A stretch of 5,694 nt of DNA. Origin: Bacteroidales bacterium. GTDB taxonomy: Bacteria; Bacteroidota; Bacteroidia; Bacteroidales; WCHB1-69. The notes below the pieces were generated by a model. That model had not been told where the DNA came from, ran no database searches, and was given only the letters and a program-made list of their open reading frames with translations. Position numbers and translations under genes: made by a program. This document shows positions 1 to 5,538 of this stretch, in pieces. Each line of letters opens with the position of its first letter. The stretch's first letter is position 1. The DNA lies in NCBI GenBank assembly GCA_031254735.1, contig JAIRTU010000039.1:1-5694 (forward strand). Reading direction: 5' to 3'.

Positions 1-308
1 GCATTGTTCATTGCAAGGTCGGCAAGGGTTTTGCGGTTGAGTTCAATTCCCTTTTTGTGCAATTCGCCCATAAAGACAGAATACGACATTCCGTATTGTC
101 TTGTCCCTGCGTTGATACGTGTTATCCACAAACTTCTGAAGTTGCGTTTTTTCTGCTTTCTATCTCTATAAGCATATTGTTGACCTTTTTCCCAAGTGTT
201 TTTGGCAACAGTCCAAACATTTTTACGCCTTCCGAAGTATCCTTTGGTTAATTTAAGGATTTTTTTTCTACGTGCTTTTGAAGCAACATGATTTACTGAT
301 CTTGGCAT
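1..308 (-). CDS. rplT: 50S ribosomal protein L20 (bL20), C-terminus cut by window edge
   Basis: Large-subunit protein that binds 23S rRNA early in 50S assembly; in several bacteria it also represses its own operon. I translated the minus strand by hand: the product begins [20 protein letters not shown] and continues with the L20 hallmarks [31 protein letters not shown] and [11 protein letters not shown]. About 102 codons are visible out of the usual 114-118, so only the last dozen or so residues are missing beyond base 1. The start ATG (308-306) is preceded by AAAGGA seven bases upstream, a fair Shine-Dalgarno match and unusual for this phylum. The gene follows rpmI in the conserved infC-rpmI-rplT order, with an 84-base gap holding a hairpin. 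The N-terminal tail is highly basic, as is normal. Identification is near certain. Confidence 0.97.
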   Translation of the reverse strand, partial: MPRSVNHVASKARRKKILKLTKGYFGRRKNVWTVAKNTWEKGQQYAYRDRKQKKRNFRSLWITRINAGTRQYGMSYSVFMGELHKKGIELNRKTLADLAMNN

Positions 309-331
309 ATTATTATCCTTTCTTTTTTTAC

Positions 332-369
332 GTCAGCGCCGAATTATTTCGGTCTTTTATTGTGCTGAC
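332..369 (-). promoter_or_regulatory. Intercistronic two-helix RNA structure upstream of rplT
   Basis: Read as minus-strand RNA, GUCAGC (369-364) can pair with GCUGAC (337-332). Inside this, CCGAA (352-348) pairs with UUCGG (343-339) across an AUAA tetraloop. An A-rich internal loop of 11 bases (363-353) lies on the 5' side, against a single C (338) on the 3' side. The element ends 23 bases before the rplT start codon and has no U-tract after it, so it is not a typical terminator. Two short helices around an asymmetric loop are the general shape reported for L20 binding sites on mRNA and rRNA. That it binds L20 is inference; the pairing itself is visible. Confidence 0.5.
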
Positions 370-392
370 AGCAAATTAATAACTTTATTTAA

Positions 393-587
393 CTAACAAT
401 TAAGCATTTGTTTTACAGCTTTCACATTTGTATCATCAACTATCGTGCTGTATGTAAGATTACGTTTGCGCTTTGTCGATTTTTTGGTCAAGATGTGACT
501 TTTGTAAGCATGCTTTCTTTTAATTTTACCTGTGCCTGTAAAAGAAAATCTTTTTTTGGCACTTGCTTTCGTTTTTACTTTTGGCAT
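393..587 (-). CDS. rpmI: 50S ribosomal protein L35 (bL35)
   Basis: Small basic protein of the large ribosomal subunit. The 64 residues match the usual family length (64-66). The N-terminus [20 protein letters not shown] is the standard L35 signature, followed by [25 protein letters not shown] and a C-terminal region ending VKQMLNC. The ATG at 587-585 gives the canonical MPK start. There is no clear Shine-Dalgarno sequence; the leader is A-rich. The gene lies 46 bases downstream of infC and 84 bases upstream of rplT, and no promoter box is evident in the infC-rpmI gap, so it is presumably co-transcribed with both. Identification is near certain. Confidence 0.97.
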   Translation of the reverse strand: MPKVKTKASAKKRFSFTGTGKIKRKHAYKSHILTKKSTKRKRNLTYSTIVDDTNVKAVKQMLNC

Positions 588-633
588 TCTTGCTAAATTT
601 TAATGGTTAATATATGGATTTAAAATCAATTCT

Positions 634-1203
634 TTATTTTTTGGTAGGAGACAATATCATAATCAGTCTTTTCCCTTCCAAACGGGGCGGTTGTTCGGGT
701 TTTCCGTATTCTTCGCACGCTTTGGCAAAATTTTGCAACATTGCCTCGCCCTGATCTTTATACATGATAGAACGTCCTTTGAAAAACACATCTACTTTCA
801 CCTTGTTGCCCTCTTGCAGAAAACTTATCGCATGTTTTACCTTGAAATTAAAATCATGCTCATCGGTGTTGGGACCTAAACGAATTTCTTTCACGGAAAT
901 CTTTGCTGACTTTGCTTTGATTTCTTTCTGTTTCTTTTTCAGTTCGTAAAGATATTTTTGATACTCCATCACCTTGCATACCGGCGGGTTGGCTTGCGGT
1001 GATATTTCCACCAAATCCAAATCCATGCTGCGTGCTATTTCAAGGGCTTCTCTCAACGACAAGATGCGTGGTTCCATATTTTCACCCACCAATCGTACTA
1101 CCGGTGCGATGATATTCTCATTGATTTTGTGAAGCTCTTCTTTTTTCACATAACCACCTCTGCGACCACGTCCCTGTCCCGAACGATTATAATTTGTTGC
1201 TAT
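634..1203 (-). CDS. infC: Translation initiation factor IF-3, probable AUA start
   Basis: IF-3 binds the 30S subunit, prevents premature 50S joining and rejects wrong start codons. With the chosen start the protein has 189 residues. A basic Gly/Arg-rich tail (residues 4-21) is followed by the IF3-N domain (about 25-94, with HKINENI and LDLVEISPQANPPVCKV), a Lys-rich linker (YLYELKKKQKEIKAK) and the IF3-C domain (KEIRLGPNTDEHDFNFK, FFKGRS, LEGKRLIMIL, ending SPTKK). The usual DYGKF-type signature reads EYQKY. No ATG is available at the N-terminus. A TTG lies at 1263, but it is upstream of or inside the promoter box. The ATA codon at 1203-1201 has AGGAG eight bases upstream and yields a tail like that of other Bacteroidota IF-3 proteins. 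A GTG at residue 19 is a weaker alternative. The family is certain; the start is likely. Confidence 0.93.
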   Translation of the reverse strand: MATNYNRSGQGRGRRGGYVKKEELHKINENIIAPVVRLVGENMEPRILSLREALEIARSMDLDLVEISPQANPPVCKVMEYQKYLYELKKKQKEIKAKSAKISVKEIRLGPNTDEHDFNFKVKHAISFLQEGNKVKVDVFFKGRSIMYKDQGEAMLQNFAKACEEYGKPEQPPRLEGKRLIMILSPTKK

Positions 1204-1211
1204 ACCTAAAT

Positions 1212-1216
1212 CTCCT
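1212..1216 (-). promoter_or_regulatory. Shine-Dalgarno sequence for the AUA start of infC
   Basis: On the minus strand AGGAG (1216-1212) is followed by eight bases and then ATA (1203-1201), in frame with IF-3. This is a near-ideal spacing and a strong match to the anti-Shine-Dalgarno, in a window where most genes have only A-rich leaders. It is the main reason for choosing the AUA start over the upstream TTG. Confidence 0.65.
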
Positions 1217-1251
1217 ATGTTAAATGAATACTCAATATTTAAAACAGTTTG

Positions 1252-1259
1252 CAAAAGTA
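1252..1259 (-). promoter_or_regulatory. Bacteroidota-type -7 box for infC-rpmI-rplT
   Basis: The minus strand reads TACTTTTG, an exact TAnnTTTG match, with GTTTG (1280-1276) sixteen bases further upstream as a possible -33 element. Transcription would begin about 45 bases before the AUA start. A TTG start at 1263 would then lie upstream of the transcript, which supports the shorter IF-3. The -7 match is clear; the upstream element is weak because its spacing is shorter than a -33/-7 layout implies. Confidence 0.6.
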
Positions 1260-1320
1260 GCAAAAAAAATCATATCAAACTGTTTATGAGCGAAAAAAAT
1301 CTTGCAAACAAAAAAAGAAG

Positions 1321-1328
1321 TACTTTTG
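1321..1328 (+). promoter_or_regulatory. Bacteroidota-type -7 box for the LuxE-like gene
   Basis: TACTTTTG is an exact TAnnTTTG match, with CTTG (1301-1304) sixteen bases upstream. It faces away from the infC box, and the two boxes have the same sequence and the same TTG spacing. The transcript would have a leader of about 60 bases before the ATG at 1396. Confidence 0.55.
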
Positions 1329-1395
1329 CAGCAACAGAAAAAACAATGATGATTTATATTTTTGATAAATGTATATTCCAATGAATGAATAACTT

Positions 1396-2376
1396 ATGTT
1401 GCGAGATAAAATATTTTCCATTCAAGATGATGATGATTTTCTTTCGGTTGCCCTGTCGATTTTTCGGTATCAATACGAACATTGCCCCATTTATCGGCGG
1501 TATACCGACATGCTTCACTGCGATGTTGCGGCGATAAAAGAGGTAAAAGATATTCCTTTTCTTCCCATTGAATTTTTCAAAACCCAAAAAATTATTGCAA
1601 ACGGACGTTCGGCTCAATTGCAATTTACGAGCAGCGGAACTACTTCCGAACAGACTTCCACACATTATGTGGCAGATAAAATGCTGTATGAAGAAAGTTT
1701 TTTGCGTGGTTTTGAATATTTTGCGGGAAAACCTTCTCAATTTGTGATTTTGGCATTGCTGCCCTCGTATTTGGAACGAAAAAATTCTTCGCTGGTCTAT
1801 ATGATCAATCATTTAATTGATCAAAGCAAACACCCCGACAGCGGTTTTTATCTGTATAATTATGATTCTTTTGCGGAAAAATTGAACGAGTTGGAGGCAA
1901 AAAACCAAAAAACGCTGGTCTTTGGAGTGGGTTTTGCCCTGTTGGACGTGGTGGAACATTATCAATTCAAACACAATGATTTATGGGTGTTTGAAACAGG
2001 CGGAATGAAAGGTCGCCGCAGAGAAATTTCGCGGGAAGAATTGCATAAAAAACTCTCCGACGGCTTTGGCGTTGATATTATTTATTCCGAATACGGCATG
2101 ACGGAACTGCTTTCGCAGGCATACAGCATCAATGGCGAGTCGTTTCGTTGTCCGCCGTGGCTGAAAATTGTTTTGCGAGACACACAAGATCCTCTAACTC
2201 TGATCGATTCTCCGGACAAACGAGGCGGAATAAATGTTATCGATTTGGCAAATTTGTATTCCTGTTCCTTTATTGCAACGCAAGATTTGGGCAAATATCG
2301 CCAAGACGGAAGTTTTGAAGTGTTGGGACGGTTTGATTACGCCGATATACGCGGGTGCAATATGTTGACGGAATAA
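1396..2376 (+). CDS. LuxE-like acyl-protein synthetase (ANL adenylating family)
   Basis: Predicted to activate a fatty or other carboxylic acid with ATP and form an acyl-protein or thioester. The true substrate is unknown, and no lux genes are present. The 326-residue protein carries adenylation motifs in the expected order: the phosphate-binding loop FTSSGTTSE (77-85), ETGGMKGRRRE (200-210), EYGMTELLSQ (232-241), TQDLGK (295-300) and GRFDYADIRGCN (311-322). It ends just after the hinge motif and so lacks the large C-terminal domain of acyl-CoA ligases, as LuxE-type proteins do. Cys321 is six residues from the end; LuxE carries its acyl group on a cysteine near its C-terminus, so this residue could be equivalent (inference). 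The ATG at 1396 is preceded by an in-frame stop at 1390-1392. It appears to be a single-gene unit divergent from infC. The family is well supported; the cellular role is not known. Confidence 0.82.
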   Translation: MLRDKIFSIQDDDDFLSVALSIFRYQYEHCPIYRRYTDMLHCDVAAIKEVKDIPFLPIEFFKTQKIIANGRSAQLQFTSSGTTSEQTSTHYVADKMLYEESFLRGFEYFAGKPSQFVILALLPSYLERKNSSLVYMINHLIDQSKHPDSGFYLYNYDSFAEKLNELEAKNQKTLVFGVGFALLDVVEHYQFKHNDLWVFETGGMKGRRREISREELHKKLSDGFGVDIIYSEYGMTELLSQAYSINGESFRCPPWLKIVLRDTQDPLTLIDSPDKRGGINVIDLANLYSCSFIATQDLGKYRQDGSFEVLGRFDYADIRGCNMLTE

Positions 2377-2529
2377 CAACTTTGTGCTTTTTTGGATAGA
2401 AATTTGCAGGAAAACGGACAGAAATTATTCGGGATAACATTTTTCTCTTTGATGATTGTCTCTTAAAATCAACGGCTTACGCAAAGATATTGCAAAATTT
2501 TACATGCTGTTTTTTTGCGAATTTTTTTG

Positions 2530-2537
2530 TATCTTTG
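2530..2537 (+). promoter_or_regulatory. Bacteroidota-type -7 box for the beta-barrel gene
   Basis: TATCTTTG matches TAnnTTTG exactly and lies 40 bases before the ATG at 2578. TTTG at 2514-2517 is twelve bases upstream. The box sits inside the in-frame extension that would start at TTG 2515, which argues against that start. The rest of the 2377-2577 gap shows no gene or clear terminator. Confidence 0.6.
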
Positions 2538-2577
2538 TCGAATAATTAAATTAAGTTTCACGAATAAAAAAAAGAGC

Positions 2578-3426
2578 ATGAAAAAATTATTTGTTTTAGT
2601 CTTTGTAATGACTACAATTTCAACAATGGCACAGGTTCAATACAAGCCTGAAAAAGGCAATTTCTCTACCGAACTTCAGTTTCGTCCGTTTAGTTTTCTT
2701 ATCAACGATTTCGGTGAAGAAATCGGTACGTCTCCTTTCAGCATAGACGGACTTCGTCTCCGTTATTTTTTCAATGAAAAAATCGCACTTCGAGCGAACC
2801 TCAACTGGGACTATCAAATGGAAAAAAACGTTGATAATAATGTGGACGAGATGGATTACAATTATTACCCTTACGGACATATCACGGGCTCGACTTCTTT
2901 AAGGCAAAGTATGTATACCATTGGTATTGCTCCCGGCTTTGAATATCATTTCGGAAAATCCGAACGATTGTCGGTATACGCAGGTGTGGATTTGATTTTT
3001 GGGATTACAAAATACAAATATAAAGAAAAGGAAGACCTCACGTTAATCATTCCCAACAACAATACAAGTGTTCGTACCGAATTTGAGATGTCTTCCAATA
3101 ATGCGTGGGCAACTTTCTATCCTAACCGTATGAATACGGTTGGAATAGATCAGCGGTCGCATTACACATTTGGGGCAACTATTTTCATGGGGGCTGATTT
3201 TTATGTATATAAAGGATTATATTTGGGGGCGGAATTGGGTATATCCTATAATTATTTTGCTTTCATGAAGGCGAAAGTTAACGGAAAACGTATTGTTACC
3301 ACAGATGCTCCTTATGGGACGTCGTCGGACATATTTTTTGTTGATCGGAAGTTAACCGACAAAGAGGCTTTCAGTGCCGTTAATTTTATGTGTCAGCCGG
3401 CTCTTCGATTGGGTTGGAAATTTTAA
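2578..3426 (+). CDS. Secreted outer-membrane beta-barrel protein, function unknown
   Basis: The 282-residue product begins with a Sec signal peptide: MKK, a hydrophobic stretch LFVLVFVMTTIST, then a signal peptidase I site TMA-Q (cleavage after about residue 18). The mature part is rich in Tyr, Phe and alternating polar/hydrophobic strands, such as IDGLRLRYFF, IALRANLNWDYQ, YTIGIAPGFEYHF, LSVYAGVDLIFG, YTFGATIFMGADFYVY and LYLGAELGISYNYF. It ends LRLGWKF, with the terminal Phe typical of outer-membrane barrels recognised by BamA. Size and strand count suggest a small barrel of about 8-10 strands. The in-frame TTG at 2515 is rejected because it precedes the promoter box and spoils the signal peptide. 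The gene has its own promoter and terminator. Ligand and role cannot be told from sequence. Confidence 0.8.
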   Translation: MKKLFVLVFVMTTISTMAQVQYKPEKGNFSTELQFRPFSFLINDFGEEIGTSPFSIDGLRLRYFFNEKIALRANLNWDYQMEKNVDNNVDEMDYNYYPYGHITGSTSLRQSMYTIGIAPGFEYHFGKSERLSVYAGVDLIFGITKYKYKEKEDLTLIIPNNNTSVRTEFEMSSNNAWATFYPNRMNTVGIDQRSHYTFGATIFMGADFYVYKGLYLGAELGISYNYFAFMKAKVNGKRIVTTDAPYGTSSDIFFVDRKLTDKEAFSAVNFMCQPALRLGWKF

Positions 3427-3448
3427 TTCGACCGGCAGGAAAATTTTT

Positions 3449-3482
3449 AAAGAGCATCCGTTTTTTCAGGGTGCTTTTTTTG
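3449..3482 (+). terminator. Intrinsic terminator after the beta-barrel gene
   Basis: AGCATCC (3453-3459) pairs with GGGTGCT (3469-3475) with one G-U pair, around a 9-base loop. The stem is extended by AAAG pairing into the T-run that follows (3475-3481). It begins 23 bases after the stop codon and precedes the rarA promoter, so it separates the two units. Confidence 0.8.
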
Positions 3483-3507
3483 TTTCCTCTCTTTGCAGAA
3501 AAAAGAC

Positions 3508-3515
3508 TAACTTTG
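3508..3515 (+). promoter_or_regulatory. Bacteroidota-type -7 box for rarA
   Basis: TAACTTTG is an exact TAnnTTTG match 20 bases before the rarA ATG, with TTTG (3492-3495) twelve bases upstream. The implied leader is very short, only about 15-20 bases. The box lies downstream of the terminator, so rarA appears to be transcribed on its own. Confidence 0.6.
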
Positions 3516-3535
3516 TAAAAAATAATAACGATCGT

Positions 3536-4807
3536 ATGAAAAATATCCCTTTGGCAGAACAAATGCGTCCGAAGACCTTGGATCAGTATTTTGGACAGGA
3601 ACACCTGGTAGGAGAAGATTCTATTTTGCGGGAAGCATTAGAAAAAGGACAAATACCGTCCATGATATTGTGGGGACCTCCGGGCGTAGGAAAAACCACG
3701 CTTGCTTATTTGATAGCCAATAATTTGCGGTGGAATTTTTACAAACTCAGTGCCATCAATTCGGGCGTGAAAGATATTCGCGACGTGATAGAAAGCGCCC
3801 GCAACAACGAAGAACCCTCCGTGTTGTTTATCGATGAAATTCATCGTTTCAGCAAATCGCAACAGGATTCTTTGCTCGGTGCGGTGGAAGAGGGCATTGT
3901 AACCCTCATCGGTGCAACCACCGAAAATCCTTCGTTTGAAGTGATTTCGCCCCTGCTTTCGCGTTGTCAGGTATATGTGTTAAAGACATTGAATCGTTCG
4001 CAGCTGGAAGCCATTTTAGAGAGTGCAAAATCGATTATGGAAAATCAACTGCAACAAAAAATCCTGATCAAAGAACCCGAAGCGTTGATAGGAATATCGG
4101 GAGGCGACGCTCGCAAACTGCTCAATGCGTTTGAGTTAGCCGTTACTTCTCTGGCTCGGAAAGGAAAAGACGTTATCATCACCAACAAAGATGTGGAGAG
4201 TGTCATTCAGCAAAATTTGGTTATGTACGACAAAAAAGGGGAAAATCATTACGATATTATTTCCGCTTTCATCAAGTCTATTCGAGGGAGCGATCCCAAT
4301 GCGGCGGTGTATTGGTTAGCCCGCATGATAGCAGGCGGAGAAGACCCTTTGTTTATCGCTCGCCGCATGCTTATTTTGGCGTCGGAAGACATTGGAAATG
4401 CCAATCCCAATGCGGTGTTGTTGGCAAATACCTGTTTTCAGAGTGTAAATGTGATTGGCATGCCCGAAGGGCGGATTATCTTGTCGCAGACGGCAATTTA
4501 TCTGGCATGTTCTCCCAAAAGCAATGCCTCGTATGTCGCTATCGACAATGCGCTGGCAACGGTGGAACGAACCAAAAATTTACCTGTCCCGCTGCATTTG
4601 CGGAATGCCCCCACCAAATTGATGAAAGAACTTTCTTACGGAAAAAATTACAAATACGCACACAGCTACGATCAAAATTTTGTCAGTCAGGAGTTTTTCC
4701 CCGATGCACTCACAGGAACAATCTTTTACAGTCCGGGCAGCAACAGCCGCGAAAATGAGTTGCGAGCAAGACTGAAACACCTCTGGAAAGATAAATACAA
4801 TTATTGA
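3536..4807 (+). CDS. rarA: Replication-associated recombination protein A (AAA+ ATPase RarA/MgsA)
   Basis: RarA (MgsA; relative of eukaryotic WRNIP1/Mgs1) is a tetrameric AAA+ ATPase acting at stalled replication forks, linked to SSB and recombination. The 423-residue protein has the N-terminal PLAEQMRPKTLDQYFGQEHL, Walker A GPPGVGKTT (47-55), Walker B LFIDEIHRF (97-105), sensor 1 GATTENP (126-132), arginine finger LLSR (R143) and sensor 2 GGDARKLLN (189-197). The C-terminal half carries the family marks GSDPNAAVYWLARMIAGGEDP, RRMLILASEDIGNANP and HLRNAPTKLMKELSYGKNY, the region responsible for tetramer formation. Length is slightly below the E. coli protein (about 447). The ATG at 3536 is chosen because the family starts here and the promoter box is only 20 bases away; an upstream in-frame extension overlaps the preceding gene and its terminator. 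All ATPase residues are intact. Confidence 0.96.
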   Translation: MKNIPLAEQMRPKTLDQYFGQEHLVGEDSILREALEKGQIPSMILWGPPGVGKTTLAYLIANNLRWNFYKLSAINSGVKDIRDVIESARNNEEPSVLFIDEIHRFSKSQQDSLLGAVEEGIVTLIGATTENPSFEVISPLLSRCQVYVLKTLNRSQLEAILESAKSIMENQLQQKILIKEPEALIGISGGDARKLLNAFELAVTSLARKGKDVIITNKDVESVIQQNLVMYDKKGENHYDIISAFIKSIRGSDPNAAVYWLARMIAGGEDPLFIARRMLILASEDIGNANPNAVLLANTCFQSVNVIGMPEGRIILSQTAIYLACSPKSNASYVAIDNALATVERTKNLPVPLHLRNAPTKLMKELSYGKNYKYAHSYDQNFVSQEFFPDALTGTIFYSPGSNSRENELRARLKHLWKDKYNY

Positions 4808-4820
4808 TTGCAGGATATTT

Positions 4821-4848
4821 CAACTTTTAAGAAAATGCTTTCTTGTTG
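4821..4848 (+). other. Bulged hairpin after rarA
   Basis: AAGAAA (4829-4834) pairs with TTTCTT (4839-4844) across an ATGC loop. CAAC (4821-4824) pairs with GTTG (4845-4848), leaving TTTT bulged. It follows rarA by 13 bases but has no T-run after it, so it is at best a weak terminator or a processing stem. The remaining gap up to 4882 shows nothing else. Confidence 0.3.
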
Positions 4849-4882
4849 AGGTAAACAGGTAAAGGTGTTGGTATATTTTTTG

Positions 4883-4890
4883 TATCTTTG
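4883..4890 (+). promoter_or_regulatory. -7 box of the toxin-antitoxin operon, copy 1
   Basis: TATCTTTG matches TAnnTTTG, 26 bases before the antitoxin ATG. TTG (4868-4870) stands twelve bases upstream, as it also does in copy 2. The A-rich leader (TAAAAATAAAAG, then AAAAAAG) has no Shine-Dalgarno sequence. Confidence 0.6.
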
Positions 4891-4985
4891 TAAAAATAAA
4901 AGAAAAAAGTACAATCATGGCACGGATAATATTAGAATACGATGCGGAAAATACAATCGCGAAAAAAATTATAGACTTTGTATGT
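4883..4985 (+). repeat. Direct repeat, copy 1: promoter box, leader and first 23 antitoxin codons
   Basis: This stretch matches 5435-5538. It contains a TATCTTTG promoter box, a leader that is identical in the two copies except for one extra A in copy 2, and the first 69 bases of the antitoxin gene with only four differences. Similarity falls off quickly beyond it. It records duplication of the antitoxin gene together with its promoter. Confidence 0.85.
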
Positions 4986-5114
4986 AATGTAGGCGTTTTT
5001 AAAGTAAAAACAGAAAAAAATGAATGTCCCTATAATAAGGAATTTGTTGCCAAAATAAAAAGAGGAGAAAAAAGCAAAGGGAAAGTAATTGAGATAGAAG
5101 ATTTATGGAAATAG
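4917..5114 (+). CDS. Antitoxin of YoeB-type toxin-antitoxin pair (copy 1)
   Basis: This 65-residue protein is called an antitoxin mainly from context: it directly precedes and overlaps a YoeB toxin. In such pairs the antitoxin binds and blocks the toxin and usually represses the shared promoter. Visible parts are a probable beta strand (ARIILEYD, 2-9), a helix (TIAKKIIDFVCN, 13-24), a charged middle with ECPYNKEFVAKIKRGEKSKG, and the C-terminal EIEDLWK. The ECPYNKEF...EDLWK tail resembles small Bacteroidota antitoxins (DUF2683-like, from memory) and is not the YefM/Phd type usual for YoeB. It is 71% identical (46/65, no gaps) to the protein at 5470-5667. Its last 10 bases overlap the toxin start, implying translational coupling. 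Confidence 0.78.
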   Translation: MARIILEYDAENTIAKKIIDFVCNVGVFKVKTEKNECPYNKEFVAKIKRGEKSKGKVIEIEDLWK

Positions 5115-5368
5115 AATATCGGGATACAGCTCTTGAAGATTTAGAATATTGGAAGAAAAGTGGCAATAAACAAGTCCAAAAGAAAATAGAAGTGTTGCTT
5201 CAAGATATTTTAAAACATCCCGATAGCGGATTAGGACAACCGGAAAAATTAAAACATGAATTAGCAGGATATTCATCTCGCAGAATTGACAAGAAAAATA
5301 GACTTGTTTATAGATGTACTGATGAAAAAATCATTGTTCTTTCATTAAGGGGACATTATTTCAACTAA
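5105..5368 (+). CDS. yoeB: YoeB/Txe-family mRNA endoribonuclease toxin
   Basis: A RelE-superfamily toxin that enters the ribosome and cleaves mRNA, stopping translation until its antitoxin is restored. The 87-residue protein aligns end to end with E. coli YoeB (84 residues, recalled), including EDLEYWKKSGNK, IEVLLQDILKHPDSGLGQPE, LKHELAGYSSRRI and RLVYRCTDEKIIVLSLRGHY. The residues matching E. coli catalytic E46, R65, H83 and Y84 are all kept as E47, R66, H84 and Y85, so it should be active. The ATG at 5105 lies inside the antitoxin gene (10-base overlap, ATGGAAATAG), typical of coupled type II pairs. What is unusual is the partner antitoxin, which is not recognisably YefM. The gene is complete and shows no damage. 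Confidence 0.93.
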   Translation: MEIEYRDTALEDLEYWKKSGNKQVQKKIEVLLQDILKHPDSGLGQPEKLKHELAGYSSRRIDKKNRLVYRCTDEKIIVLSLRGHYFN

Positions 5369-5393
5369 TTTCTATTTTGAGAAAAATTACAAA

Positions 5394-5421
5394 ATCGGCT
5401 CTTTCGACCGATGATTTTATT
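5394..5421 (+). terminator. Possible weak terminator after the yoeB gene
   Basis: ATCGG (5394-5398) pairs with CCGAT (5408-5412) around a 9-base loop. AAA before and TTT after can extend the stem past a bulged G, and the stem is followed by a T-rich stretch (TGATTTTATT). It sits between the toxin stop codon and the second promoter box. The stem is short and the T-run interrupted, so efficiency is doubtful. Confidence 0.35.
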
Positions 5422-5434
5422 GGCAGATTTCTTA

Positions 5435-5442
5435 TACCTTTG
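5435..5442 (+). promoter_or_regulatory. -7 box of the second antitoxin gene
   Basis: TACCTTTG matches TAnnTTTG, 27 bases before the ATG at 5470. TTG (5420-5422) lies twelve bases upstream, the same layout as in copy 1. A conserved, separate promoter suggests that this copy is expressed. Confidence 0.6.
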
Positions 5443-5538
5443 TAAAAAATAAAAGAAAAAAGTACAATCATGGCTCGGATAATATTAGAATACGATGCGG
5501 AAAGTACAATCGCGAAAAAAATTATAGATTTTATATGT
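5435..5538 (+). repeat. Direct repeat, copy 2: promoter box, leader and first 23 antitoxin codons
   Basis: Second copy of the repeat at 4883-4985. The promoter box reads TACCTTTG, the leader has one extra A, and four of the first 69 coding bases differ. Two of these change the protein (Asn to Ser at residue 12, Val to Ile at residue 22). The distance between the two ATGs is 553 bases. Confidence 0.85.

Noticed and set aside
57..251. 64-codon plus-strand frame over rplT
   Set aside because: Antisense to L20, whose minus-strand translation matches the family throughout.
1204..1263. N-terminal extension of IF-3 from a TTG at 1263
   Set aside because: The codon is TTG with no ribosome site, it lies upstream of the TAnnTTTG box (1252-1259), and the added residues do not look like IF-3.
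1354..1812. 152-codon minus-strand frame over the LuxE-like gene
   Set aside because: Antisense shadow; the composition is not protein-like and the plus strand carries clear enzyme motifs.
2377..2529. Possible extra gene or decayed C-terminal extension after the LuxE-like gene
   Set aside because: Reading through the stop gives about 30 unremarkable codons to the next stop; the protein already ends at its usual RGCN motif.
2515..2577. N-terminal extension of the beta-barrel protein from a TTG at 2515
   Set aside because: It covers the promoter box and would bury the signal peptide behind a charged 21-residue segment; ATG 2578 gives a perfect signal peptide.
3374..3535. 54-residue upstream extension of rarA
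   Set aside because: It overlaps the previous gene, its terminator and the rarA promoter box, and RarA proteins start at the MKNIPLAEQMRP position.
4312..4758. 148-codon open frame inside rarA on the same strand
   Set aside because: Low-complexity, Cys/Arg/His-rich product unlike any family; shadow frame of the well-supported rarA.
4883..5538. Two similar blocks considered as a CRISPR array or insertion sequence ends
   Set aside because: Only two copies, direct orientation, each containing a promoter and coding start; no short regular repeats, terminal inverted repeats or transposase. Gene duplication explains it.
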